Positions 53,328 to 62,494 of a DNA stretch of 64,000 nt are shown in pieces. Numbering within the stretch: the stretch's first letter is position 1; every line of letters starts with the position of its first letter. The stretch covers positions 248,001 to 312,000 of the forward strand of contig NZ_JAKCFI010000003.1 of assembly GCF_021412625.1 (NCBI RefSeq). Direction: 5' to 3'. The stretch is from Myxococcus stipitatus (lineage in GTDB: Bacteria > Myxococcota > Myxococcia > Myxococcales > Myxococcaceae). The position numbers and the translations under genes were made by a program. A model generated the notes under the pieces. It was not told where the DNA came from. It saw nothing but the letters and a program-made list of their open reading frames with translations, and did not search any database.

Positions 53328-53746
53328 GGAACTGGAAGTTCGGATTCAGATATTACGGAAAAATCACGACACGGCTTGAATTCAGGGCTCGGGTTGTGGC
53401 ACAGGCGCGCCCGATTCACGGGTTGTCCCTGTTTCCACACACCCTGAAGGAAGCGAGTGAAGCGTGGCCCCCTGGTGCATTGGTTTCTGTGGGCGCTCTC
53501 CGCGCTGGCGGCTGGCGCGAGCGGCTCGTCGGGCGCGGAGGTCGTCGGTGCGGTCGCTGGTGAGGGCGCGCCGGCGCTCCCGCGTCCGGAGCCTTCACGC
53601 CCGCACGGCGACGCTGTGGACGGTGCGGCCCTCGTCGGCGCGGTGAGGGCTGGGGGCCCGGGGAGTGACGGGGCGCGCGAGGCCGCCCCGGAGGAGTGGA
53701 GCCCCGGAGAGGGGGCCCCGGCGCCACGCTCCGGGACGGCGGGGCT
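53328..53746. other. 419-bp gene-free interval with strong hairpins
   Basis: The first 80 bases are unusually AT-rich (53330-53400). A GTG-started reading from 53457 has a signal-peptide-like start but runs through the terminator hairpin and into the glycosyltransferase gene on the other strand, so I do not call it. The last 50 bases are a stable hairpin that likely ends the glycosyltransferase mRNA. Confidence 0.55.
53700..53746 (-). terminator. Nested hairpin at the end of the glycosyltransferase gene
   Basis: AGCCCCG (53700-53706) pairs with CGGGGCT (53740-53746), immediately after the stop at 53747. A second pair, CCCGGAG (53703-53709) and CTCCGGG (53729-53735), overlaps it, so the RNA could fold in either way. 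No U-tract. Confidence 0.6.
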
Positions 53747-56617
53747 TCAGTGGGCCACGCGCCGCAGGGGCTGGGCCTGGGATTGGGGCTGGGGCTCGGG
53801 GAAGAGCAGCTCCAGCGTCTCGCGGGCGTAGCGCTCGCGGCCGTAGTAGGTGCTCGCCTGCCGCATGCGCTCGGCGCGGGCGCGGGCCAGCTCGGGGTCG
53901 GCCAGCATCTGCTCCAGGGCGGCCACGTAGTCGGCGGCCTCGGACTGCTGGTGGATGTGCCAGGACAGCTCCGCCGGCAGCACGTCCGGGATGGAGGTGT
54001 TCGCGATGGAGGCCACCACGGGGAGGCCCGCGGCCATGGCCTCGTAGATGACGAGCGGGATGCCCTCGTAGCGCGACGTCATCATCAGGCAGTCCGCGGC
54101 GCGGTACTGCGGCACCGGGTCGTTCACCGCGGCCTGGAGCGTCACCACGTCGGACAGCCGGTGCTCGGCGATGAAGGCGCGCAGCGCGGGCTCCTCCGGA
54201 CCGCTGCCGACCAGGTGGAAGCCCAGCTTGTCCGCGCCATGCCGCTCCTTCCAGAGCCGGGCCACGCGCAGGCACATGAGCGGGTCCTTCTCCTCCGCGA
54301 GCCTGCCCAGCCACAGCACGCGCGGGCGCTCGCCGGGCGCGAAGCGCTCGCGGTGCGCCGCGCCGAAGCGCTCCGTGTCCACGCCCAGCGGGACGAGGCG
54401 CACCTTGGTCGGCGAGACGAAGACCTCCTCGGTGAAGCGCGTCGCCGTCTCCCGGCTGATGCTGGCGTAGGCGTCGATGAAGGCGTCGTAGCGCGTCGCG
54501 GAGTACGGGCAGTGGCCGAACCACTCACCCGTGACGGGGTCGCAGGGGAAGGTGTGCGCCTGGGAGATGACGCGCAGCTCCGGGCGCTGCTCGCGCAGGA
54601 GCGGCAGCGCGTCGAAGCCCTCCTTGCTGTTGGCCACCAGGACCGCGCCCACGTTCAGCCGCTCCACCAGGGAGGCGATGAGGGGGCTCGCGTCGCGCGG
54701 CGGCCGACCGTCCACGCTGAACACGCCGTCCACGCACGCGAGCACCTCGTCCGCCCAGGCCATGGGCACGGAGCGGGCGTCGTTGATGGTGGCGAGGACG
54801 TAGCGGCGCTGCCTGGGGGCGATGCGGTGCAGGCCCTGGAGCAGGTCCACCACCGCGCGCTCGACGCCGCCGTGGACCATCCACGACACCATGACGAGCA
54901 GCGCCGGCGTGTCCGCGCCCGCCAGGGGGCCCTCCTCGAAGCGGGGCTTCTGGGTGAGCGCGCGGTAGAGCGCATTGCGCTGCCGCGAGACGTGCAGACG
55001 CCAGGGCGCGAACGGCCCCGCGCGCACGCTCCGGGGCGCGCTGGCGTGGAGCTCCGTCGCCCCGGCCGGCAGCGCCTGTGCTGGCATGGGCGCGCTCTCC
55101 CCCAGCCACTGCGCGCGCAGCCGCCGCGCGGAGGTGGAGGACAGCAGCTTGTCGTGCGCGTTCGCGCCAATGGCGCCCCGCAGCAGCTTGCTGGCGCCTC
55201 GCCCCATCAGCGAGAAGCTCTCGCGCAACATGCGCTTGCGCTCGGTGAGTACCTGGGCACCGCCGTGCGCGGGGACGAGGGATGGCGCGAGCGGGAGGGG
55301 GCAGGGCAGTCCCTCACCCGGCTCCCGGGAGGGGCCCACCACCATGTAGAGGGCGGCGCCGGGCGCGAGCTGGCGCATGTGCTGCTCGAGGTCCTCGAGC
55401 AGCCCGTCCTCGCCGCGCGCCAGGGGCGGACCCTCCAGCATGCGCAGCGGGTCCACCGCGAAGCCCACGCAGCGCATTCCCGCGTCACGCACCTCGTGCT
55501 CCTTGACGAGGAAGCCCGGGTAGGCCTCGCCCGCGTCGGCGGTGACGAGCCACAGCAGGGGAGGGCGCCCGTCCTCCAGCACCCGCGCCACCTTCTCCAA
55601 CAGGAAGCGGTCCGCGCCCAGCGCCGCGCCGAGCGCGTCGTCGTCCACGCTCACCAGCATCCGCGCGAAGTCCGGCCCGGGGCGCTGGAAGGCGGCGAAG
55701 CCTCCCTCGCGGGTGACCCGGTTCGTCTCGTCCACCACCTGGAAGTCGCGCAGCGTCTGCCGCTCCAGCTCCGGGCGCAGGCGCGTGCTGGTGGCGGCGA
55801 TGGCCAGGTACGGGTCGTACCGGCGCTTGAGCTGCGTCAGCCGCTCCTCGTCCCCGTAGAGCGCGGCCCGCTCGTGGTGGAGCTGGTCGATGAGCTGGGC
55901 GCGCTTGGAGTTGGACTCCGACAGCATGCTGTAGCCCCAGCGCCGGTAGCGGAAGACGACGTGCTCCAGGCTCCGCGCCAGATGTCCCCGCTCCACGCAC
56001 GCGTGGATGAAGAACTCCCAGTCCTCGTACCCCTGGCGCATCCGCTCGTTGTAGAAGACGCCCGAGTCGAAGACGGTCCGCCGGATGGCGGAGCTGCAGA
56101 TGAGGTCGTTGCCCCACAGCAGCCGCCACGGATTGAAGGGCGGGCACTCCCAGAGCAGGTCCTCGTGGCCGAAGTGGGTGAGGTCCGGGTACCAGACGTC
56201 CACCTCCGGAGAGGTCATCACGGCCCGCGAATAGGTGGCGATCGCCTCCGGCAACAGCATGTCGTCCGCGTCCAGGGGGAGGATCCAATCCCCGGTGGAC
56301 GCGCGGATGCCGGTGTTGCGCGCGCCGGACAGCCCGCGGTTCTCCTGGCGGATGAGGCGTACCCCATCCACGCACAGCTCCTGCATCCTGCGCACGGAGA
56401 ACTCATCCGTGGAGCCGTCGTCCACGACGATGATTTCGTGGGGCGCGAGCGTCTGCGCGCGGAGGCTTGCCAGGCACTCGGCGAGGAACGCCCCCTGGTT
56501 GTAGCAGGGGATGACGACACTGAAGCGAGGCGCGGCGACGGGCTTCACGGAGGCACTGGCGAGCCCTTCGCGCACCTCCGGACCCTTGGTGGCGCCCTGG
56601 ATCGGTTTCACGGTCAT
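53747..56617 (-). CDS. Bifunctional GT2-GT4 glycosyltransferase
   Basis: The 956-residue protein carries an N-terminal GT-A (GT2) domain (about 30-260) with VVIPCYNQ, VVDDGSTD, the metal DxD in LPLDADDML (Asp 116 and 118) and the catalytic ED in GYEDWEF (198-199). A C-terminal GT-B (GT4) domain (about 590-950) has HGGVERAVVDLL, LGVDTERF, VLWLGRLAEEKDPL and SRYEGIPLVIYEAM (E-x7-E). A linker of about 300 residues joins them. It likely adds two sugars in succession to a lipid or polymer in the cytoplasm, for surface polysaccharide. An upstream GTG at 56635 adds six residues; the ATG at 56617 has GGGAAG ten bases before. It is the second gene of a tandem pair. Confidence 0.9.
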   Translation of the reverse strand: MTVKPIQGATKGPEVREGLASASVKPVAAPRFSVVIPCYNQGAFLAECLASLRAQTLAPHEIIVVDDGSTDEFSVRRMQELCVDGVRLIRQENRGLSGARNTGIRASTGDWILPLDADDMLLPEAIATYSRAVMTSPEVDVWYPDLTHFGHEDLLWECPPFNPWRLLWGNDLICSSAIRRTVFDSGVFYNERMRQGYEDWEFFIHACVERGHLARSLEHVVFRYRRWGYSMLSESNSKRAQLIDQLHHERAALYGDEERLTQLKRRYDPYLAIAATSTRLRPELERQTLRDFQVVDETNRVTREGGFAAFQRPGPDFARMLVSVDDDALGAALGADRFLLEKVARVLEDGRPPLLWLVTADAGEAYPGFLVKEHEVRDAGMRCVGFAVDPLRMLEGPPLARGEDGLLEDLEQHMRQLAPGAALYMVVGPSREPGEGLPCPLPLAPSLVPAHGGAQVLTERKRMLRESFSLMGRGASKLLRGAIGANAHDKLLSSTSARRLRAQWLGESAPMPAQALPAGATELHASAPRSVRAGPFAPWRLHVSRQRNALYRALTQKPRFEEGPLAGADTPALLVMVSWMVHGGVERAVVDLLQGLHRIAPRQRRYVLATINDARSVPMAWADEVLACVDGVFSVDGRPPRDASPLIASLVERLNVGAVLVANSKEGFDALPLLREQRPELRVISQAHTFPCDPVTGEWFGHCPYSATRYDAFIDAYASISRETATRFTEEVFVSPTKVRLVPLGVDTERFGAAHRERFAPGERPRVLWLGRLAEEKDPLMCLRVARLWKERHGADKLGFHLVGSGPEEPALRAFIAEHRLSDVVTLQAAVNDPVPQYRAADCLMMTSRYEGIPLVIYEAMAAGLPVVASIANTSIPDVLPAELSWHIHQQSEAADYVAALEQMLADPELARARAERMRQASTYYGRERYARETLELLFPEPQPQSQAQPLRRVAH

Positions 56618-56651
56618 TGTCGTGTTGCTTCCCACTCGAGGAGGCGGCGCG

Positions 56652-59363
56652 CTAGCGCATCGATTGGATTACCGGCGGAGGTGTCAACAGCTCCAGCAGA
56701 TGACGTGTCGCCGGCTCCCATGTCGCGGAGAACGCGCGTGCCCCCTCGGCCTTCACGCGTGTCGTTTCCCGGACATCCAGCATGTACTCCAGGGCCCTCA
56801 CGTAGTCGACGGCGCGCGAGGGATTCTCCAGCACCCAGGCCAGCTGGGCCGTCAGCTCCGGGGACATGCCCGGCGCCTTGGACGAGGCGATGACGGGCAC
56901 TCCCGCCGCCATGGCCTCCAACACCAGCAACGGCTGTTCGGGCGGAGGCGTGGGGAGGATGACCGCGTCCGCGTCCGCGAACAGCGACGACCAGTCTCCC
57001 GTCACCTTCGTCCGCCACGACACCCGGTCGAGCAGGTGCCGGCTCTCGAGCGCGCGAGGCAGCCAGCCCCGCTCCTCGGCGGGCGTGACGACGATGAAAT
57101 GGGGGCCCTTGTGCGCGTGGCGCTGGTGCCACAGCTGCATCAGCTCCAACAGCAGCAGCTGCGTGCCGTCGTCGACGACCGTGGGCGTGTACCACAGCAG
57201 GTGGGGCGTGGCGTCCTCCGCGAGCACCCGGGCACGCCGGGCCTCCGCGCGTGGCACCTCCACCACCGGCGGCACGACGTGGACCTTGGAGGCGGACACG
57301 TAGAAGTCGCGCGCGAGCTGCTCGGCGGTGAGGTGGGACGTGACGGCGTAGGCGTCGAGCAGGTTGTTGAAGCGACCCGCCACGTGCGCGCAGGGCGCCA
57401 CCGGGCCGTCCTGGCTCACGGGCATCTGGATGCCGTGGGACTGGGCGACGAGGCGCAGCCGGCGCGGCAGCTTGCGCAGCGCGGGAATCGCGTCGTAGCC
57501 GATGCGGCTGTCGGCGATCAGCACCGCGCCCACGCCCAGCTGCGCGGCCAGGCGCGCGACGTCCTCGGGCTTGGGGTGGGACTCGAGCGACGCCAGGCAC
57601 CAGGCGCTCGCCACGTGCGGCAGCAGGTCCGCCGCCAGCGCGTTGCCGGCTCCCTCCTCCCGCGTGACGAGCACGTGCAGCCGCCGGTGGGGCTCCAGGC
57701 GCGCCAGCTCCCGCACGAGCCGCGCGCGGGACTGGCCCACCCGGGAGCTCGCCAGCGAGGGGAGGACGACGAGCACGGCCCCCGCGTCCGGCGCGAGCGC
57801 CGGCGCGAAGCGTGGGGCCTGCTCGAACGCCCAGAGGTGCAGCTCCCGCATGCGCGGCTCCCCGAGCCGCGCGCTGGACAGGGGCCCCGGCCAGCTCGGC
57901 GCCACCACGGGCGCGGGCCGGGCGCCCTCGGCCAGCCGCGCGCGCAGCGCATCGCCCAGCCGCGAGTGCAGCAGCCGCGAGTGGACGTCGGGGCTCAGCG
58001 TGGCCTGGGACAGCCGCGCCGCGCTCTTGCCCAGCAGGCGCATCCCCAAAAGCAACTGCTCCTGGCGCCCGGTGTTCGAGGGCACCGCGGCGGACGGCTC
58101 CGCCGGAATCGTCTCCAGGAAGACCTCCGGCAGGGCCACGCCCTCGGAGGGAGACTGGTGGGTGCCCACCACGAGCGTGAGCGTGGCCTGGGGCGCGAGC
58201 CGCTCCACGTGGTGCGCCAGGTCCGCCAGCGCGTTGTCCCCACGCTGCGGAATCGCGGGCGCGTCCACCAGGGCTCGCGGCGACAGGCAGTAGCCCACGC
58301 AGCGCACCGACGGCGCGCGCGCCTCCGGGCCGGTGAGCACCGCGCCCGGCCACGCCATGTCCGCCGGCGTGGTGACGAGCCACATCAGCGCCGCCGGGTG
58401 GTGGTGGAGCGTCCGCGCCACCTTCTCCAGCAGGAAGTCGTCCGCGCGCGCCGCCAGCGCCAGCGCCGTGTCCTCCAGGCTCACCAGCGCCCGCGCGCAG
58501 CGCACGTCCTGGAACACGCCCAACCCTTCTCCACCCGAGGCCCGGCCCGTGTCGTCCACCACGAGGAAGTCCTGGAAGTGCTGGTTGCCCAGCGCGTGTG
58601 CGAGGACCTGGCTCTGCGTCGCCACGCCCAGGTAGGGCGCGTGCTGGCGCTTCACGCGCGTCAGCGCCTCGGCGTCCTGCAGGAAGGGGTGCTCGCGCGA
58701 CAGCGCTTCCGCCCGCGCCGCGCGCAGCGTCCGCGCCTGGAACCGGTCATGTCCCCACACGCGGTAGCGCAGCGCGGGGGCCTCCAGGTTCCTCGCCACG
58801 AAGCCGTGCTCCACGCAGGCGTGGATGAGCAGCTCCCAGGCCCCACCGTCCTCGCGCGCCTGCTCGTCGTAGAGCACGCCCGAGTCGAACACGGCGCGCC
58901 GCACCGCGGCGCCGTAGTGTTCCGGCGCCTCCAAGAGCTGACGCCAGGCGTTGAAGCACGGGCGCTGACGCGGGCCCTGCTCCAGGCCCATGAACTCCGC
59001 GTCCGGCAGCCACACGTCCACCTCGGGCGCGCCCGCGATGGCGCGCGCGTAGGTGGCCAGCGCCTCCGGCGGCAGCTCGTCCATGACATCCAGCGGCACC
59101 ACCCACTCGCCGGTGGCCGCGCGAATGCCCGTGTTGCGCGCGCCCGCCAGCCCCCGGTGCTCCTGCCGCACCAGCCGCACGCCCTCCACGCATTGCTCCT
59201 CCAACGCGCGCAGGGTGGCCGCGTCCGTGGAGCCATCGTCGACGACGATGATTTCACGCGGCGGGAGCGTCTGCGCGCGCAGGCTGCGCAGGCACGCGGC
59301 GAGGAAGGTGCCCTGATTGAAGCAGGGCACGACGATGCTGAAGCGAGGTGACGAGGCAGGCAT
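56652..59363 (-). CDS. Degenerate GT2-GT4 protein, tandem paralogue
   Basis: The 903-residue protein has the same two-domain layout as its neighbour (VVPCFNQ, VVDDGSTD and GLAGARNTGIRAATGEW kept). The active-site motifs are changed. The DxD region reads PLDVMDELP (Asp 92, Val, Met) and the ED base is replaced by GGAWEL. In the GT4 half the E-x7-E reads TPPPEQPLLVLEAM, losing the first Glu, and the GRL-EEKD segment is replaced by YTPTVVDDGTQ. I read it as a likely pseudoenzyme that may bind nucleotide or partner its active neighbour. The gene is upstream in the operon, 34 bases before it. Confidence 0.85.
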   Translation of the reverse strand: MPASSPRFSIVVPCFNQGTFLAACLRSLRAQTLPPREIIVVDDGSTDAATLRALEEQCVEGVRLVRQEHRGLAGARNTGIRAATGEWVVPLDVMDELPPEALATYARAIAGAPEVDVWLPDAEFMGLEQGPRQRPCFNAWRQLLEAPEHYGAAVRRAVFDSGVLYDEQAREDGGAWELLIHACVEHGFVARNLEAPALRYRVWGHDRFQARTLRAARAEALSREHPFLQDAEALTRVKRQHAPYLGVATQSQVLAHALGNQHFQDFLVVDDTGRASGGEGLGVFQDVRCARALVSLEDTALALAARADDFLLEKVARTLHHHPAALMWLVTTPADMAWPGAVLTGPEARAPSVRCVGYCLSPRALVDAPAIPQRGDNALADLAHHVERLAPQATLTLVVGTHQSPSEGVALPEVFLETIPAEPSAAVPSNTGRQEQLLLGMRLLGKSAARLSQATLSPDVHSRLLHSRLGDALRARLAEGARPAPVVAPSWPGPLSSARLGEPRMRELHLWAFEQAPRFAPALAPDAGAVLVVLPSLASSRVGQSRARLVRELARLEPHRRLHVLVTREEGAGNALAADLLPHVASAWCLASLESHPKPEDVARLAAQLGVGAVLIADSRIGYDAIPALRKLPRRLRLVAQSHGIQMPVSQDGPVAPCAHVAGRFNNLLDAYAVTSHLTAEQLARDFYVSASKVHVVPPVVEVPRAEARRARVLAEDATPHLLWYTPTVVDDGTQLLLLELMQLWHQRHAHKGPHFIVVTPAEERGWLPRALESRHLLDRVSWRTKVTGDWSSLFADADAVILPTPPPEQPLLVLEAMAAGVPVIASSKAPGMSPELTAQLAWVLENPSRAVDYVRALEYMLDVRETTRVKAEGARAFSATWEPATRHLLELLTPPPVIQSMR

Positions 59364-59367
59364 CGGA

Positions 59368-59386
59368 GAGGTGACGCTGTTACCTC
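59368..59386. promoter_or_regulatory. Imperfect inverted repeat at the start of the glycosyltransferase operon
   Basis: GAGGTGAC (59368-59375) and GTTACCTC (59379-59386) pair with one mismatch around three bases, five bases before the start codon at 59363. It may hide the ribosome site or bind a regulator. Confidence 0.35.
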
Positions 59387-59498
59387 ACCCCCCTCGAGGT
59401 CCGCAAGCCACGCCAGTCCCAGTGACTCCCTCGAACTTCGCTCTGCTCAACTAGAATCAAAAAATCTTGGGGTTCTTGGTAGTCGTGTTGCCTGCCCA

Positions 59499-61658
59499 TC
59501 AAGGGAGCAGGCGCCCCCCCTGGAACTGGGCGAGTCGGGTGCTGCGCTCCATCAGCTCGCCCTGGGCCCAGCGTCGCTCGCCTCCGGGCGGTGGCGTCAG
59601 GCGGCGCCAGTTGCCATCGGCTTGCAATTCCCACGCGTGCGTGTTGTCCGCGAGGTTGCGCTCCAGCGCGTCGCGCACCTGTGTGGCCAGGGTGGGGTCC
59701 TCCACCGGCGCGAGGATTTCCACGCGATGGTCCAGGTTGCGTGGCATCAGGTCCGCGGACCCGATGTAGCAGCGCAGCTCCGCGCCGCGCTCGAAGATGT
59801 AGACGCGCGCGTGCTCCAGGAACCGGCCCAATGTGGACACCACGCGGATGTTTTCCGACACGCCGGGGATGCCCGGGCGCAGGCAGCAGATGCCGCGCAC
59901 GTTCAGCTCCACCCGCACCCCGGCGCGGGACGCGTCGTAGAGGGCGCGGATGATGCCCGGGTCCACCAGCGCGTTCATCTTCATCTGGATGCGGGCGGGG
60001 CGCTCCAGGGTGTGGGCGACGACGGTGCGCTTGATGTGCTCCAGCAGGCCCTCGCGCATGGTGAGCGGCGCCACCAGCAGCTTGCGGAAGCTCTTCGGCC
60101 GGCCGAAGCCGGTGAGGTAGTTGAACAGGTCCGCCACGTCCGCGCCGATGTCCGGGTCCGTGGTGAACAGGCCCATGTCCGTGTAGAGGCGCGCCGTCTT
60201 CGGGTTGTAGTTGCCCGTGCCGATGTGCACGTAGTGCCGCACTCGCTCCCCCTCGCGCCGGACGATGAGGATGGCCTTGGCGTGCGTCTTCAGCGAGGGG
60301 ATGCCGTACACCACGTGCACGCCCGCCTCTTCCAGCGCGTTGGCCCACTTGATGTTGGTGCGCTCGTCGAAGCGCGCCTTGAGCTCCACCATGCACACCG
60401 CCTGCTTCCCGTTCTCCGTGGCGGTGATGAGCGCGGGCACCAGCGGCGAGCTGTCGGACGTGCGGTAGACCGTCTGCTTGATGGCGAGCACGTCCGGGTC
60501 CCCCACCGCCTCCGTCACGAAGCGCTCCACGGACGTGGCGAAGGACTCGTAGGGGTGGTGGACGAGCAGGTCCCCGCGTCGCATCGCCGCCATCACCGTG
60601 CCACCCTCCGGCGAGTCCGTCTCCGGCCGCAGCCGGGGCTGGGTGACGGGCGTCCAGGGCGGGTCCTTCAGCTCCGGGAAGCCCGGCGCGAAGGCGATGG
60701 CCTGCAGGTCCCCCAGGCCCAGCAGCCCCTGCTCCTCGTACACCTGGCGCGGCTCCAGCCCCAGCGCCTCCACCAGCGGCTCGAGCAGCTTGGGGCTCAT
60801 GCCCGCCTGCACCTCCAGGCGGATGACGTCCCCGAAGCGGCGCTGGCGCAGCTCCGTCTCCACCGCCTTGAGCAGGTCCTCCGCGTCCTCGGACACGGTG
60901 AAGTCCGCGTCGCGGGTGACGCGGAACAGGCTCCAGCTGAGCACCTCCATGCCGGGGAACAGGTCCCCCAGGTGCTGCGCGATGACCTCCTCCAGCGGCA
61001 CGAAGACGTTGCCCTTGAGCGGCAGGAAGCGCGGCAGCAGCTCCTTGGGCACCTTCACCCGCGCCACGCTCTCCTCGCCCGCCTCCGGGTCCTTCAGCAG
61101 CACCGCCAGGCTCAGCGACAGGTTGGAGATGTACGGGAAGTGCCGCCCCAGGCCGATGGCCAGCGGCGTGAGCACGGGGAATATCTGCTCGCGGAAGCGC
61201 TGGTCCACCTGGGCCCGCTGCTCCGCGTCCAGCTCCCTCGCGCCGAGGATGCGCAGGCCCTTCTCCGCCAGCGCCGGGCGCAGCAGCTTCTCGAAGATGG
61301 CGCTGTGGCGCTTGCTCTGCTCGAAGATGCCCTCGTGCAGCTTGTCGAGCGTCGCCGTCGGGGACGCGCCGTCCGGCACCAGCCGCGCCACGCCGCCGCG
61401 CACCTGCTCGTGCAGGCGCGCCACGCGAATCATGAAGAACTCGTCCAGGTTGCGCGCGTAGATGGCCACGAACTTCAACCGCTCGAGCAGCGGCTCGTCC
61501 GAGGATTCGGCCAGTTGGAGCACCCGGTCGTTGAAGGCCAACCAGGACAGCTCCCGGTTGAAGAACAACCCCTCGTCCATCTCCACCCCCGCCGGCAGGA
61601 CATCTCGCTCCAAGGGCTTCTGGGTGACGCTGCGTCCCGCGCCGCCTCGCTTCGCCAT
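59499..61658 (-). CDS. ppk1: Polyphosphate kinase
   Basis: The 719-residue protein is full length for the PPK1 family. It begins EGLFFNRELSWLAFNDRVLQ and has RNLDEFFMIRVARL in the N-terminal region. The active-site His block is HIGTGNYNPKTARLYTDMGL (about residue 474) with MKMNALVD, and the second PLD-like half has CYIGSADLMPRNLDHRVE. It makes polyphosphate from ATP at the inner membrane, linked to stress and developmental control in myxobacteria. The start at 61658 has GGAG nine bases upstream. The next gene downstream is the glycosyltransferase pair, 135 bases away. Confidence 0.97.
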   Translation of the reverse strand: MAKRGGAGRSVTQKPLERDVLPAGVEMDEGLFFNRELSWLAFNDRVLQLAESSDEPLLERLKFVAIYARNLDEFFMIRVARLHEQVRGGVARLVPDGASPTATLDKLHEGIFEQSKRHSAIFEKLLRPALAEKGLRILGARELDAEQRAQVDQRFREQIFPVLTPLAIGLGRHFPYISNLSLSLAVLLKDPEAGEESVARVKVPKELLPRFLPLKGNVFVPLEEVIAQHLGDLFPGMEVLSWSLFRVTRDADFTVSEDAEDLLKAVETELRQRRFGDVIRLEVQAGMSPKLLEPLVEALGLEPRQVYEEQGLLGLGDLQAIAFAPGFPELKDPPWTPVTQPRLRPETDSPEGGTVMAAMRRGDLLVHHPYESFATSVERFVTEAVGDPDVLAIKQTVYRTSDSSPLVPALITATENGKQAVCMVELKARFDERTNIKWANALEEAGVHVVYGIPSLKTHAKAILIVRREGERVRHYVHIGTGNYNPKTARLYTDMGLFTTDPDIGADVADLFNYLTGFGRPKSFRKLLVAPLTMREGLLEHIKRTVVAHTLERPARIQMKMNALVDPGIIRALYDASRAGVRVELNVRGICCLRPGIPGVSENIRVVSTLGRFLEHARVYIFERGAELRCYIGSADLMPRNLDHRVEILAPVEDPTLATQVRDALERNLADNTHAWELQADGNWRRLTPPPGGERRWAQGELMERSTRLAQFQGGRLLP

Positions 61659-61840
61659 CTCGCACGACTCCTGGTTGCCTACCCCGGAGGGGCATGTAGC
61701 AGCCCCGCTTCCGTGCGTTTGTGAACTCGCGCGTCACGAAAGCAAGCCGGGCAGCCGCCATCTAAGCCCTGGGAGGGCGCCGGGCAGGCGGGGTTCCACC
61801 GCGTGCGTGGAGTTTCTTGCATCCGCGCTGTTGGAACGGC

Positions 61841-62374
61841 ATGTCAGTCGACGTGAGCCCGACAGAGAACCTTCCGGACGCCTCCCCGGTCGCCGCGCCG
61901 ACGGACCCGCGCAACCTCTTCACCGCCTTCCAGGCGGGCGGCGGCAAGCTGCCCCGGGGACGGTGGACGCTGGCCCTGGTGACGGCGCTGTTCCCGGTGG
62001 TGCTGGGCGTGGGAATCTGGGCGCTCGTCCGCGAGGACGCCACCACCTACCGCGTGCTCACGCCGCACGGCATCAAGTCCGTGCAGGGGGGCATGACGAC
62101 GGAGCAGGTGGTGGCCCTGCTGGGCCGCCCCATGACGCGCGAGACCGACGCGTCCGGCGCGGACTGCTACCGCTACGGCCAGCCGTCCATGGAGAAGGAG
62201 TTCTTCCTCGTCTACGCCGTCTGCTACGAGAGCGGGAAGCTGCGGGACGTGAAGATGCAGAAGTACTCCGCCTGGTCGGTGGACCCGGACCGGGGCACCT
62301 TCGAGGCCCCGGGCGACGCGGTCCCCGGCACCCCACCCGCCGCCCCTTCTTCGGCCACGGCCGGCTCGCGCTAG
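61841..62374 (+). CDS. Single-pass membrane protein with BamE/SmpA-like fold
   Basis: From MSVDVSPTENLPD (61841) the 177-residue product has a disordered start, one transmembrane helix (WTLALVTALFPVVLGVGIWAL, about 42-62) and an exported domain. That domain has the pattern VQGGMTTEQVVALLGRP, then CYRYGQPSMEKEFFLVYAV, seen in BamE/SmpA-like proteins. BamE helps insert outer-membrane proteins, but the domain also occurs in unrelated small proteins, so only the fold is claimed. A Pro/Ala-rich tail ends it. It diverges from ppk1 across 182 bases. Confidence 0.6.
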   Translation: MSVDVSPTENLPDASPVAAPTDPRNLFTAFQAGGGKLPRGRWTLALVTALFPVVLGVGIWALVREDATTYRVLTPHGIKSVQGGMTTEQVVALLGRPMTRETDASGADCYRYGQPSMEKEFFLVYAVCYESGKLRDVKMQKYSAWSVDPDRGTFEAPGDAVPGTPPAAPSSATAGSR

Positions 62375-62494
62375 CCCCCCGCTGGTGGCTGGTGGACGGG
62401 AAGGGGCCCCTCGGCCGGGGCTGCTGACGTCCCGTGGGCGGACCCACATTGTGGGAGGTGGTGCCGGCGGGGCCGGAGGGAGGGGGATGGGCGG

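Noticed and set aside
53457-53831. GTG-started reading of 124 codons with a signal-peptide-like N terminus
   Set aside because: It runs through the nested terminator hairpin at 53700-53746 and overlaps the end of the glycosyltransferase gene on the other strand. Its second half is low-complexity Gly/Ala/Pro and Trp-rich shadow sequence.
59450-59470. Six-A/T run after the ppk1 stop as an intrinsic terminator
   Set aside because: No stem precedes the T run on the minus strand, so it lacks a terminator hairpin.
59380-61761. Long Gly/Ala/Arg-rich reading overlapping ppk1
   Set aside because: It is a frame shadow of ppk1, which is full length with all motifs.
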